Shown here one piece after another: positions 33,778 through 44,900 of a stretch of 64,000 nt of DNA. The DNA comes from Zea mays (lineage: Eukaryota; Streptophyta; Magnoliopsida; Poales; Poaceae). The position numbers and the translations under genes were made by a program. Location: NCBI RefSeq assembly GCF_902167145.1, contig NC_050101.1, positions 110,947,789 through 111,011,788 of the forward strand, written 5' to 3'. The notes under the pieces are model-generated. The model had not been told where the DNA came from, did no database searches, and saw nothing but the letters and a program-made list of their open reading frames with translations. Within the stretch, counting starts at the first letter, position 1; the number at the start of each line of letters is the position of its first letter.

Positions 33778-34214
33778 CTAGGTTAGTGCCCATGCGTTGC
33801 AACGGGAACATATAATATCATGCCGCCATTTGCCTCAGGCCGCCACGCCATGGCCGCCACCCTCCCACCCCTGGAGACGCTCCTCTGCCTCAGCTCCACG
33901 CTAACATAGGTCACGCAGCTCGCCGCAGACCTTTCCGCGTCCGAGCTCTCGCACACCGTCTCCGCAATCGATTGCCCATCATCCGCGACTGCTTGACGGG
34001 GGGAGCAGGACATGGGATCCGGGCTACGGGTGTCGTATAGGGTTTTGGATCGGAATAGCGGATGTGGAACGGGGGTCGCAAGCGGGTGTGCGCGGGGGAG
34101 AGAGTGTGCGCATCGGACGGGAGAGACTCTATGGCGTATTGGACGGTTGAGATCGTCGGAAGACAGAACAAAGCAGAGGCAGGCTACTCCTTAGCCTTAA
34201 TAAGTAGTAATAGA
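33778..34214 (-). mobile_element. Inner Helitron unit or alternative 5' end
   Basis: A second Helitron-type 5' start, A|TCTATTACTACTTATTAAGG on the minus strand, lies at 34214, followed by the same AGCCTGCC stretch. With the shared 3' end it would delimit a 437-bp Helitron. The larger element uses the start at 38633. Confidence 0.75.
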
Positions 34215-35195
34215 TGTAGGATCTCACTTATCTCCCACACAAAGTTTTTTTTGGTTCTTATGTCTAAACCAACTACGAGTTTACAACTCGCTTTTCCTCT
34301 CTCTTCTCTATTCTGTCCTCACCTCCGCATTTATCCTGCTTTTACCCTCTTATTATACTTGCTTAAACAGCTTCATCGACAGCGTCGTCGAAGGCTCGAA
34401 GCAACTGTCAACGCACAAGCCGAGCAAGATTGAAGACCCCGATCCCGGCCTTGCTTGCAAGTTAAAGGATACAACTGCACTATACTCCCTCCAGATCCTA
34501 AAACACGTCGTTAAAGCATCCTTCCTGTCATACCAAGGTAAATTTATAGGGTTTCACCAACCTCTATTGTACGGGTACCAGCCGTACAAACCCGAATGCC
34601 TGATCCCTTTTATTCAAGTCAATGTACCTGTAGGCATCACGCGGCAATGGCCCAGGCGGCCAGGCCTAGGAGCTGTGTGTCGAGTGCTGACCTAACCACC
34701 GTCATAACGCTAACCAAAACCATTGTTATAATATTATTGTTGGCCAATCAATCATGATTCGAAGTTGTCGGTGCAGTCAACGTCATGATAAGCTGCCGGT
34801 ACTGGGGACAACAACAACCAGCAGCGGATGCAGGAGAGCGTTGGTCGAATCGAAGCTACTGCTACTCGTATCTCGCATGATTTGATTCAGCATCCTAATG
34901 GAACAGGAGAACCAAACCAACTGCCAGATTGTTATAAAACAAAAGTAGATGCATATTAAAGCTGAATTATTAAAGCTGAATTCCTTCAGAACAGAGCAGA
35001 GATTTTACAACTGCATACAAGAATGTTTCCATCTTATTATTGTTTCCAGTAGCACCCGTAGTGATCTACCAACAGCATCACTGACGCACGCACGCACGCC
35101 GACATGTACAAGATCAATCCATCATCATCCCAGTTCATCACACAAGAGAGCCGAAGCAGATGGTGAACCGAGGCAGGGGAATTGGATTTGGTTAT
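34215..35195. other. Helitron interior, no gene recognised
   Basis: Intron/UTR-like sequence. A Stowaway-like CTCCCTCC start is at about 34486, but no second end was found. Confidence 0.5.
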
Positions 35196-35229
35196 ATTTA
35201 TAGCACATAGAAGTAGGAGCACATACATA

Positions 35230-36185
35230 CAGCTGAGGTTGATTCGCCAGCGAGCGTCACGTCCGTGGGAACACGCCAAGCATCTTCCCCTTGCCGAGTC
35301 GCGTCTCCACACCGGGCGCGGAGGGGTCCAGCAGCTGCACCGCGTTCACCACGCCGCACTCGTCCTTCCGGAACGCCTTGTGGCACCCGCCCGACACGCC
35401 CAGGACCGCCGCCAGCTTGCGCGCCGTGGCGTCGCGCTCGCCCGCGGGCTTGGCCTCCAGCCTCCACACCAGCCGCGAGACGGCGTCCGCGACCACGGCC
35501 TCCTGCCATAGGCCGGCCTTGCCCGCGTTGCCGCAGAGCTCCGCGAGCGCTGGGGCGGCCTCGGCGCGGGTGGCGGACCGGTCGCTGCCAGGCCACCGGA
35601 CGCCGCGATCTCGATGATGTAGTGGAAGGACGCCATGTTTTGGAGGAGGCCCAGCGTGTGCGCTAGGCTCGGCTCATCACCGCGACGGCCGTCGAGGAAG
35701 TCGTTGACGCACCCGAGTGGGCCCCTCCTGGAACGCCTCCACTCTGAGCCGCTGCACCTCATCGCCGCCATCTCCTGTGGTGAGGCTCTAGAGGCAGGCC
35801 AGCGCCAGCTCCTGCGCGCGTGGCGTGCCGAGGGAGACCAGCTGCAGGAGCAGAGGTAGTGCACCCTCGTCGCGGAACACCGGGAGGAGATCCAAGAACA
35901 CGACGAGGTTCCGCAGCACCCCGGCCGTCGCGGACTGCGCCGCCGGGGTGCTGCCGGCGCAGGCGGCTAGCAACGCCACCACCCCGCCGCGCGACAACAT
36001 CAGAGGCCACCAGTCCCTGCAGGAACCCGCACGCGCCGGCGACCACCATCTACTTCCAGCACCGTCGGGACTGCGCCACGGCCAGCAGCACCGACACAAG
36101 GAACCGCGTCTCCACGCCGGGTGCGGACGTGTCTAGCAGCTGCACCGCGTTCACCACGCCGCGCTCGTCCTTCCCGAATCTATGA
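35230..36185 (-). pseudogene. Armadillo-repeat (U-box/PUB-like) gene fragments captured in Helitron
   Basis: Two adjoining pieces read on the minus strand. From 36185: KDERGVVNAVQLLDTSAPGVETR, then MVVAGACGFLQGLVASDV, VALLAACAGSTPAAQSATAG and EGALPLLLQLVSLGTPRAQELAL, with stops such as the TAG near 36054. From about 35625 to 35230: ALAELCGNAGKAGLW, AVSRLVWRLEAKPAGERDATARK, then again KDECGVVNAVQLLDPSAPGVETR and a C-terminal KGKMLGVFPRT. These are armadillo repeats of the sort found in plant U-box E3 ligases. The U-box itself is not seen. The repeated GVVNAVQLLD block shows that pieces of at least two related copies, or a rearranged copy, are joined. Confidence 0.75.
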
Positions 36186-36955
36186 ACTTGATCTTTTCAA
36201 GTTTAGAAGGAACATCATCATCATTTGTAGAATGCAGCGACATGTCGTTCTCAACTTTTATAGGGGTTTCGGAGTCTGAAGTCATCTCGAGATACTTTGA
36301 GACCATGATCTCATCTTCCTTCTCCACATTTAGGTCTGGGAACACAATCTTCTCAAGTTGAGCAGGAACCACATGATCATTTCCAGAATCATCCACTGTT
36401 GATGGGGACTTTTGGGTGATGAGATGAGGACAACATCTGGGGAACAACCAGCATATGACAAGGACAAGTGCACAAATCCAGCTGGTGTGTGGAACATGTC
36501 AGTAGATGTCAAGGAGAACTCCTGGACCAGCTTTCCATTACCAATTACAATGTCTACCAGAGGAACAAGGGCAAAGCCAAGGAGCTGATCCTCCAGGTAG
36601 TTCCTCACTCTGCTTAACATCCATATTTCGCACTTGAAAGAAGCATCCACAGTTTGCACATCAAGGCGTAGGCTTTCCTCAAATACTGGGTTGCGCCCAG
36701 CACGACTGATCACCTTGGTTGAGCACAAAATATCAGGGCTGCTCGTGAGGCACAGCTTTGCATTCACATCCTGCTTGTGATAGACACAAACATTGTGGAT
36801 GTCGCGTGCCTGGTGTACAAACACATCCAAGTAGCCGACGCATTTGTCTTTTCTGTTAGTGTCAGCAACAAAGTAGGTGGCCCTTCGAGTGATAATTTCA
36901 GTGTTCAGCAACTGTGGCTCGGCCACAAGGCCAGTTTGGTAAGTAGCTGCCATCG
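36186..36955 (-). pseudogene. C2-domain protein fragment fused to armadillo fragment in Helitron
   Basis: From MAATYQTGLVAEPQLLN on the minus strand (ATG near 36953) comes a C2 (calcium/lipid-binding) domain: GYLDVFVHQARDIHNVCVY, KLCLTSSPD, RAGRNPVFEESLRLDV, LEDQLLGFALVPL and GFVHLSLSY. A frameshift near 36430 separates this from its Ser/Glu-rich continuation (KSPSTVDDSGNDHVV ... KLEKIKFIDS), which runs directly into the armadillo sequence at about 36185. The product in the donor gene would be a plant C2 protein of membrane/lipid signalling. Here it is a captured, broken piece. Confidence 0.8.
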
Positions 36956-36998
36956 CTGGTGTGCTAAGTATTTTGCTACATACAAAAAAAAGGTTCAA

Positions 36999-37975
36999 TG
37001 CCAGATCATAAAGAAAGTTGCTTGGACAAATAACACAGCCTGTAGCCTCATAAGAAAATAAAATAATGATGGAAAGTTTAGCCTAGGTTCAAAAGTTCCA
37101 AGTACCACTGATACATTTTACTAACTTTCTTCTATCCCTCTTCTACGTACTACTAACCTCCCTCAGGAACAAGATGGAGTCCAGGAAATTTTTTCAGCTC
37201 TGATCCAACCATATACTCCTGATGATTCGGTACATTTGGAAAGCCAGAAACGACAAGAGATTCAATTCCAAAATCATGGACAGTTGTGCAAGTTCATAAT
37301 AAAAATAGCCGCACATATAGCAGTCAACAACTTAGCTCATTCTGAAGAAACCAATGGACACAAAACCTTGGGTAAGCACCTACCTGACCAAAACTCTAAT
37401 TTGTCTTATGCAGGAACATATACTTCAGCACAAGTTCTGGAAGATCTCTCATCACACACAACCAGTCAGGAATGTAGTCTTCAGGAGGACCACCAATCCA
37501 ATGTACCCCATCAACGAGCCATCTACCAACAACAAGGTACGTATTTTTACCACGCAGGAACAAACTCACAACAGAGGCAGACAACCAATCAGCGCATACA
37601 CTTCGATACACTCTGGGCCAGAGCGGCCACGGCGCTACTCAATCCCAATTCCCAATCCCGGCATCACTGCCTGTGCCTGGGTCTATATGCTTTACAGATG
37701 CGGCTATTTCACCGGACACGGCGACATCCACCTGGGAGTTGTATTCATCAAACCCCACCACTCACCCCTGGGTTCAATTTTCAGAGCACAATCATGTAAG
37801 ATTGAAAAGTAGGGCAGCTGCTAGCTCTAGATTTAAAGTAAATAGCTGAACCAGACAGAAGCATACGTTGGGCCCTGGCTCGTTTGTAATCAGGAAACTA
37901 AGTTTTAGGTATTGGGCTAAGATCCGGAGGAATTGTAACTGAAAGATCTCAGGCAAACGTGAGGGCTAACAAACT
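36999..37975. other. Helitron interior, unrecognised captured DNA
   Basis: Overlapping open frames on both strands (for example plus 37236-37799) lack family marks. The minus frame 37611-37396 has GVHWIGGPPEDYIPDW, vaguely like an F-box-associated beta-propeller motif, too weak for a call. Confidence 0.35.
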
Positions 37976-37994
37976 TGGGACAGAGAACAGAAGC

Positions 37995-38190
37995 AGTTAG
38001 TGTGGCGTCGCGCTCGCCCGCGGGCTTGGCCTCCAGCATCCACACCAGCCACGGGACGGCGTCCGCGACCACGGCCTCCTGCCGCAGGCCGGCCTTGCCG
38101 CGTTGTCGTAGAGTTCCGCGAGCGCCGGGCGACCTCGGCGCGGGTGGCGGACCAGTCGCTGCCCAGCGCGGCGGCCGCGTGCATGAAGAA
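37995..38190 (-). pseudogene. Third armadillo-gene fragment near Helitron 5' end
   Basis: Minus strand WSATRAEVAR..., then in the next frame AVPWLVWMLEAKPAGERDAT, closely matching the armadillo fragment at 35430-35600 but ending sooner. It is a separate captured copy of the same gene family. Confidence 0.7.
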
Positions 38191-38633
38191 TGGCTGTGTG
38201 AAGTCTCTAGGGTTTTTCATTTCAAGTTTCAGATGGGCCTTATAGAATTTAATTGATAGATGGGCCTCATACGGTAACCAAATAACTCAGCCCACGCAGG
38301 CTACCGCGCGCGCAAATATAATGTACCATATTGGCCAGCCAAAGGTTGCGGTAGCAACTTATAAACCTTCCTGCTATAGAGGAAGCAGTCAGTTCGTGTA
38401 ATCAGCTCTTCGTATTGTCAAGTTGTGTCGATTTTTTGCGCGAAGCGAGCGCGCGGATGGGGCGGGGTGAGGGCGCGGCTAGCACGAGGGTTTAATGTGG
38501 CGATGGACGATCCAGATTGAACAAAGGCAGAACAGCGATGGACGATCCAGATTGAACGAAGGCAGATGGACGATCCAGATTGAACGAAGGCAGAACGGCA
38601 GGCTACCCTTACAGCCTTAATAAGTAGTAGAGA

Positions 38634-40768
38634 TATATGGTTCGTTGTTTTTTTATTTTTAGACACAATCTGATATGGTTTTGAGATTTTCAACTAAAAC
38701 TGCTCATGCTCAAATTAAAACTGCTGTGTTGATTTGTCATATCGGGAGGTCATATATTCATACCGGAGGATCCGATAACATGCCCCAATGAGGTCTAATT
38801 TACTCAGCCTTTTGTGACTCTTTTACTGATTTTTCTCCTTCTCAATTCTGGCCTTTTCTCTGCTGTGTTTTTTGAAATATTATTGATTACATTTCACCAC
38901 AAGTTAGCATCACTATATACTCATTGTCTCTTTTTCTATATACGGAACTGCTCGTGATTAAATAAAAATGTAAGCCAAAATCACCTAGAGTTCAACTACT
39001 TGTTTGGTCGCCTGCTCGGTCTAATCCTTAGAACAAATTAACTTGTAGGTAGGTACCTCCGGGTCGCCGTGATCTCTGTTACTGCCATCATCACATCAAT
39101 GGGATTAGTCATATTTTTTACCCTCAAGTTCGCACAATGTTGACACAACATGGAGGTCATCGTTATCACACTCCTGCTATTTTTCATCATGTGTGGACTC
39201 TCACTAATGTCCAATGTCAGTAGATAAATTGAACTATACGTTCAAGAAAAATACTTATGAATTTATTGAGATGATTGATCGCGAATTTAAAATTATTCGG
39301 CTAACAAATTTTTCATGGAGCCTGCACTAATTGGTGGGTACGCTACGTTCATATGCCTGCTAGCGATGACAAGGTAGAATATTCACACTGGGTTAAGCGA
39401 CTATTTGATTAGCCTTCAGATATAAATATATGATACAAACCAAACTTTATTTTATTATTAGTTTTTGCCATATATTTTTCCCCATCACTGAACCCGAGTC
39501 AGGTTGTGGCATAAAACGCAAAGCAGGTCCAGGTGCTGGTTGGTTAACCATTTCCGTAAGTATTTATTCTCTATTTCAATCCAATATCGGTGCTTCTTAT
39601 ATAGTACCACGAGTGATATTTCAAAAATCATTTTGTTGATATTTATTTCGACACTAGCAGTTTTTTGTTTCTGGACTACTCGACACCATTTATTCTGCTT
39701 TTACTATGGGCACTGGCTACAAATGTGTATGTTGATTGTTCCACTCGAACCAACTCAACAGTTTAATCATATCTATTAACGAAACTGAGGATTGTGTGCT
39801 TTATAAATTCAAAATGTCTCAAACAATTCTGGCAGACATGAAGCACGGTGGAGTCAGAAGACGACGTACCATATGGGTACGGTTTCTTTCCATTTCATCT
39901 TCACGGCGGGCTGCATGTACTTTGGAATGATGTTTGTTGCGTGGGACACACATCATACCATGGAAGAGTAAGTTCACATATTCACAAGTTAACCTAGTCC
40001 CATAAGATGTAAATGAAGTCTGTTCTTTTATTCTTGTCTCTATATACATGCGTGTTTGATAGAATATTTTGAATTTCACCTCAGATGGAACGTAGATATT
40101 GGGTGGATCAGCACATGGGTCCATATCGCTAGTGAGGCTCTCGTGGTAGTATCCTACTGTAAGTGAGCTACTATGCCTAAGACCCTCAACCTAACCTTAC
40201 TAAGCTCACCAAACAATCATCAAATGGTTGGACACATACAAGACAACATGCATGCATTAATATTTGTCTTTACGCTGCAAACAAAAACCAACTACATGTA
40301 ATAGCATTACATATGTTGTGTGTATTATGCTGGCTTATATTAATGTTTGCATTTACAGTAACGATACTGCTAGCCACATTTTTGGGAGTAGGCTGGCTCC
40401 AACACTTCCTCGCAAAGATCTTTGGAACAGATGACCAGCTGCACGGCGATGAATCCCATACGACGACCGTGCATGGTGATGAATCCCAGACGACGAACAC
40501 TAATGGTGATGAATCACAGACGATGAACATGCATGTCACATCGCCGTCCTCTTTGTATCACACAACATCGCCCTCTTCGCTTTACTACTCCCCCGAGCAA
40601 TCACCGACCAATAACACCAACCATCAACCTGCTCCGCCGCCGCCGCCTTCACCGTCCTCCCGTCACACCATAGAACTGCAAATGTCTGAGGTACCAAACA
40701 TCAGTACCTCTGGCATGAATGAAGAGGAGGGCGGCGATGACTATATTAGAGAATGGGAAAGTGAATGA
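38634..40768 (+). pseudogene. SERINC copy C, exons 6-12, right of the Helitron
   Basis: Resumes at TATATGGTTCGTTG inside intron 5. Exon 6 (about 39056-39214) has TGA at 39141-39143 in place of the Trp codon of A (CWHN). Exons 7, 8 and 9 are recognisable. Exon 10 carries an extra base in the GGTTTCTTTCC run near 39885. The terminal exon (about 40361-40768) is open to the DDYIREWESE end and has only about two to three tail repeats. Exons 1-5 are missing. It is non-functional as a SERINC protein. Confidence 0.87.
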
Positions 40769-41023
40769 ATGGTCGATTGGATTTATGGTATGGTTTATTA
40801 TAGACGTGACTACGGTGGAGACACATTTGTTGTATGGATATCTTTGATGTGGTAAGACATGTTTCATGTGTATTCTTCTATCCATACTACTTTACAAGGA
40901 AGATATGTTATAATGATGGATGAATGTAATCTGAACAAGCTCATTTATTTGGTGGCTCACGACGTCGCATAGGATTGTTCAAGTGCCCTGATCCCTCAGA
41001 GATCTCAATATAACAAAAACTCT

Positions 41024-41341
41024 CACTACGGACACAATTGCTTTGTGAAGTGCTTCCGACAAATTGTTTGCCGAGTGTGACTCTCGGCAAAAAATCTCGG
41101 CGCGCTGTACATCAGCAGCGACTACTTTGTAGAGTACTTTTTGTTAGGCACTCGAACAAAGAAAAGTCGTCTTCACGGCACCAAGTGATAGTGACAGAGC
41201 CTTTGCCGAGTGTTTTGTCCTCGGCAAACAAGATCTGTGCCGAGGGTCTTAGTTTGTCGAGAGTGGCACTCGGCAAAGTGTCCGATAAATTGCACTCGAC
41301 AAAGCGTCGAGCACTCGGTAAAGAGCCAAATTTCGGTAGCG
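41024..41341. mobile_element. Small CACTA derivative, block C copy
   Basis: Orthologous to 19295-19614 (CACTACGGACAC start, TTTCGGTAGCG end, termini eroded). It shares flanks with that copy, so it duplicated with the block. Confidence 0.85.
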
Positions 41342-41570
41342 TATATATTTAACTAAACATGGTTAGAGAATTATATTTATGCTTCAAATGATAATGAGTC
41401 ATATATATATATATAGTTTATATATTAAGAGCCCTGTGCTTCCAATAATAAAGGAAGCCCAGGCCGGTACACGGGTCAACCAACTCCGGTCAGACCATTT
41501 GACTCTATGCACCGGTGAGACCACATTGACACCGTCTAAACAGTCGTTGCCATCCCCTCCCCATTATTCT

Positions 41571-41747
41571 CGCACGACAATCGTGGGCTTTCTTCAACCG
41601 TCCTCGCCGACTAGGAAAGCGAAGCCTCCCTCCCCCCTCGAGCCGGAAGCCCAGCCGCTTGCACCTGTCGCCATTCCAACCCTAACCAGCGCATTGTTTC
41701 AGTTGGAGGATCGATTGGAAGACTCGGCATTGCTCATCAATCTCTAG
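41571..41747 (+). other. Block C counterpart of the 19841 ORF
   Basis: Same sequence as 19841-20020 without the poly-C expansion. Its initiating ATG is ACG. The frame reads IVGFLQPSSPTRKAKPPSP to DRLEDSALLINL and stops at 41747. The Helitron begins 85 bp later. Confidence 0.4.
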
Positions 41748-41999
41748 GCTTTCGACAAACACCGGATACTACGAATCATCAGACACCGAAATAGGTATCC
41801 TCGTCGATCCAACGTCGTTCGACTATTTCTAATTTCTCTTATAACAAAGTCGGTTCAAAACGACGCATGTGGGGCTATCCACGTCATCGTTAAATTGTAC
41901 ACCGTTGGATTACAAAGCAAGGGCTCGTGTTGCTCCTGTTGCACCATCTTATGGTTTGGTCAAAAAGGGGGCCGACTGATTTCTAGAGAAATCCGCCGA

Positions 42000-44900
42000 C
42001 CACTTCTCCAATTCTCCTTCCTTGCTTCTCGCTTCTTCTCCCAACTGTGGCGCTTTACATCACTTTAGTCCTTTCTGGATCAACACATGCGCTTCATCTG
42101 CCGCGGGTTCCTACTCGGCTCCGTTTGTTTTGCTGAGATATAGGTTTTGATTATCCCTTCTTCTCTCTGTTCATTCGGTTTTGTCGGCATTAGGTTCCTC
42201 GTTGACTCCGCCTTCGTACTGAAGTTTCCTCTCGACTAGCTTCCTCCTCGGCTCCGATTGTTTGCTCAAATTTGATATTTTATCTTTCATCGTCCGTTTC
42301 GATTCGGTGGACATCTATTTGTTTCCAAATTCGTGCTTTCAATCATGCTCAGCATCCTTTTGCTATGATTTTCTTGTACCGGAGAACCTCATGCTTTTTT
42401 GGACTCCTCAATTTCCCCCCATAATTTTAGGGTTTAGGCTTTTATCTAATTTTGGCTTCTCGATCTAATCCATGATTTTTCTCCTCCATTTTAGGGTGTG
42501 TGTATTGCTTGTGTTTTATTCACCCACAAAACATTTTTCGTGCTCATAGATTGCTGCATGAACTCATTTGAGGACATAGGAACTCCGAATGTCTCTGGTC
42601 CTCAATTTTCCCTAAAAAAATTTGGGTCTAGGCTTTTCTCTAATTTTGGCTTCTCGGTCTAATCCATGATTTGTTTCCTCCATTTTAGGATGCGTGTATT
42701 GCTTGCGTTTCAGTTCACCCACAAAACATTTTTCGTGCTCATAGATTGTTGCAGGAAGTCTTTTTTGGGACATAGCAACTTTGTCGCCTAGTTACTGTAC
42801 AACAAAAATAGTAATCTATTTCACCTTTGTAAAATCTAAATTCGATTCTATTCCTTCACGATTTCTACATCCTCTCTTAGAGGTTCCGGTGTTACTCAAA
42901 ATGCTTCTAATTTTGTGTGTTGTCCTAAGATCTTTGTCTTCATTTTCCCTGCTTTAACCAAAAATAATTTTTGATTGCTGCTGGTTACGTAAATTTCCTT
43001 GCCTCTCATTGTTTAATATGTAAGTTTCCTAAAATTAGCCGATGCGGCTAAGGCACATCGAGGTCAACATCTATTGATACATGGATGCAAGTACTGTTCA
43101 AGCTTCATGTTGAATAGGGTTTACAGATTTATTGCATTATTACTAAAGCTGCTTAAAAAGGGCTCAATTTATGTTCTAAGCTTTTTTATAAGGCATTCAG
43201 GCAGAATTTGATTTGGGCACAAGGAATAATTTATCCAGTCCTTAAAGATTTTCCTAATGAGGTAATTATCATTTATTTAGACTGTTCTTGACTCATGAGG
43301 TAATTATCACTTACTTAGGCCTGATCTAGGTGCAATGAATGACCATAGTATTCACTCTAGAAGAAAAAAACACCTCGCTGGAAGATAGGTATGTATTTGA
43401 ACCTTCTAGAATTACGTCTCTTTCTTTACGTAGTCTTTTGTTTATTAAAATTGCATTAGTTTTATAATTCCTTGTCCAAATATTAGATATGTGTTAAATG
43501 AAATGTTCTTTTTTTGTTTTGGTGAAAATATGTGTACCTATAATTTTTTCACATATATATTCATCTACTCTTATATTTGTTTCTTATTGTTACAACTGTT
43601 CATAATAGAAAATTGCATAGTTGTGTTTTTCTCATGCATTCTTACATCCCTATATTTATATAGAATAATGATGAATAATCACAACAATAGCCATCTGGCC
43701 AACTCTGTATAAAAACATACTCCCTCCGTTTTTAGTTGACGTTTTTAGTGTAAAATTGCATTAGCCAGCGTCAAATAAAAAAGAGAGGTAGTACTATTTT
43801 TTGGGTGTCCTCCATTCAACAAGGTACATAATGTAGTGAATTTATTAACTAATTATAGTTGTTTGTTAAAACCCTTTCCATGTTGTACTCCCTAACACTT
43901 TTGCTCTCAAGCTTTGTGGCCTACAACAATGGTCTTTACTGCGATAGAAGCCGTGCCCCAGATTTTTTTCGCAACCTGCACTGCTATTTTTTCTATGTGA
44001 AGTTTTTTTGATCAAACATTATTGTCAATGTCATATCAGATGAGTTATACATATCTCCAAAGTTGCTACTACACACTACTCGCCCTTCCTTATTTTCCTT
44101 CTCCTCCTCGCCCCAGAATATCCACCTTCATCTAATTTTGACTATTCATTTTATCGATCATTTGTGTACAAATGGCCACATTCCTATATATGATTAACAA
44201 TTTGCGCCGTTTGTTTTTGCCAACGTAGTGCTCTGTGCTCCATATTTTTATGCCTTTGAATGGAATTTTAGTATGTAGCTAATGGAGTGACTAATGAAAA
44301 TATCTTTTTATCAAACAATAGCTAATTACCACTAACTTCTTCAAAATTATTTGTTCCCAACTTAAAGGATATCTCGAGGATCGAATTGACACATTGAAGA
44401 GTTATAGTTTCATATAAATTGGGTTAGGTTGTGCAATTTTCTCTTATTTTTTAGAGGAGACACTTACATTATTGTTTTTTCTTAACTACGAGGAATTACA
44501 CAAGTAATGTTTCTCTTTCCTCTCTGTCAATAACCATTCCATTACTCTAATGACCATCCTATTCGCTCTGAAAGAAAAAAGAACCTCACTGTAAGATAAG
44601 TATGTACCTCAACCTTAGTTCTATAAATACGTCTATTTCTTTATGTAGTTTTTTAAATTCAAATTGCATTAATTTCCTAAATTTCTCCCTCAAAATCTTA
44701 GATACGGAACTGTGCATTTTTTGTTTCGGTGTAAATGTGTACCTATATATTTTTCACATATATATATTCATTTATTATCGTTACAACAGTTCGTAATAGA
44801 ACACTGCACAATTGTGTTTTCTCATGCATTCTTACATCCCTGTATTTATAATGACTATCATATTCTCTCTAAAATAAAAAGAACCCAACTGTAAGATAGG

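Larger units (their letters stand above)
33778..38633 (-). mobile_element. Helitron, 4856 bp, with captured gene fragments
   Basis: On the minus strand it begins A|TCTCTACTACTTATTAAGG at 38633 and ends ...CACTAACCTAG|T at 33778. A GC-rich hairpin-like CCC...GGG segment lies just inside the 3' end (33787-33803, one stem mismatch). Removing 33778-38633 restores GAGTATA+TATATGG, which is exactly the uninterrupted sequence in SERINC B (about 29833-29849). No target duplication is present, as expected for Helitrons. It has no Rep/helicase gene, so it is non-autonomous. Contents are armadillo and C2-domain gene pieces and unrecognised intron-like DNA. Confidence 0.95.

Noticed and set aside
35265..35666. 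Plus-strand GC-rich ORF over the armadillo fragment
   Set aside because: Shadow of the minus-strand armadillo sequence; its translation is Arg/Pro/Ala-rich with no family marks.
37396..37611. F-box-associated domain fragment on the minus strand
   Set aside because: Only the short GVHWIGGPPEDY stretch is suggestive; too little to support a call.
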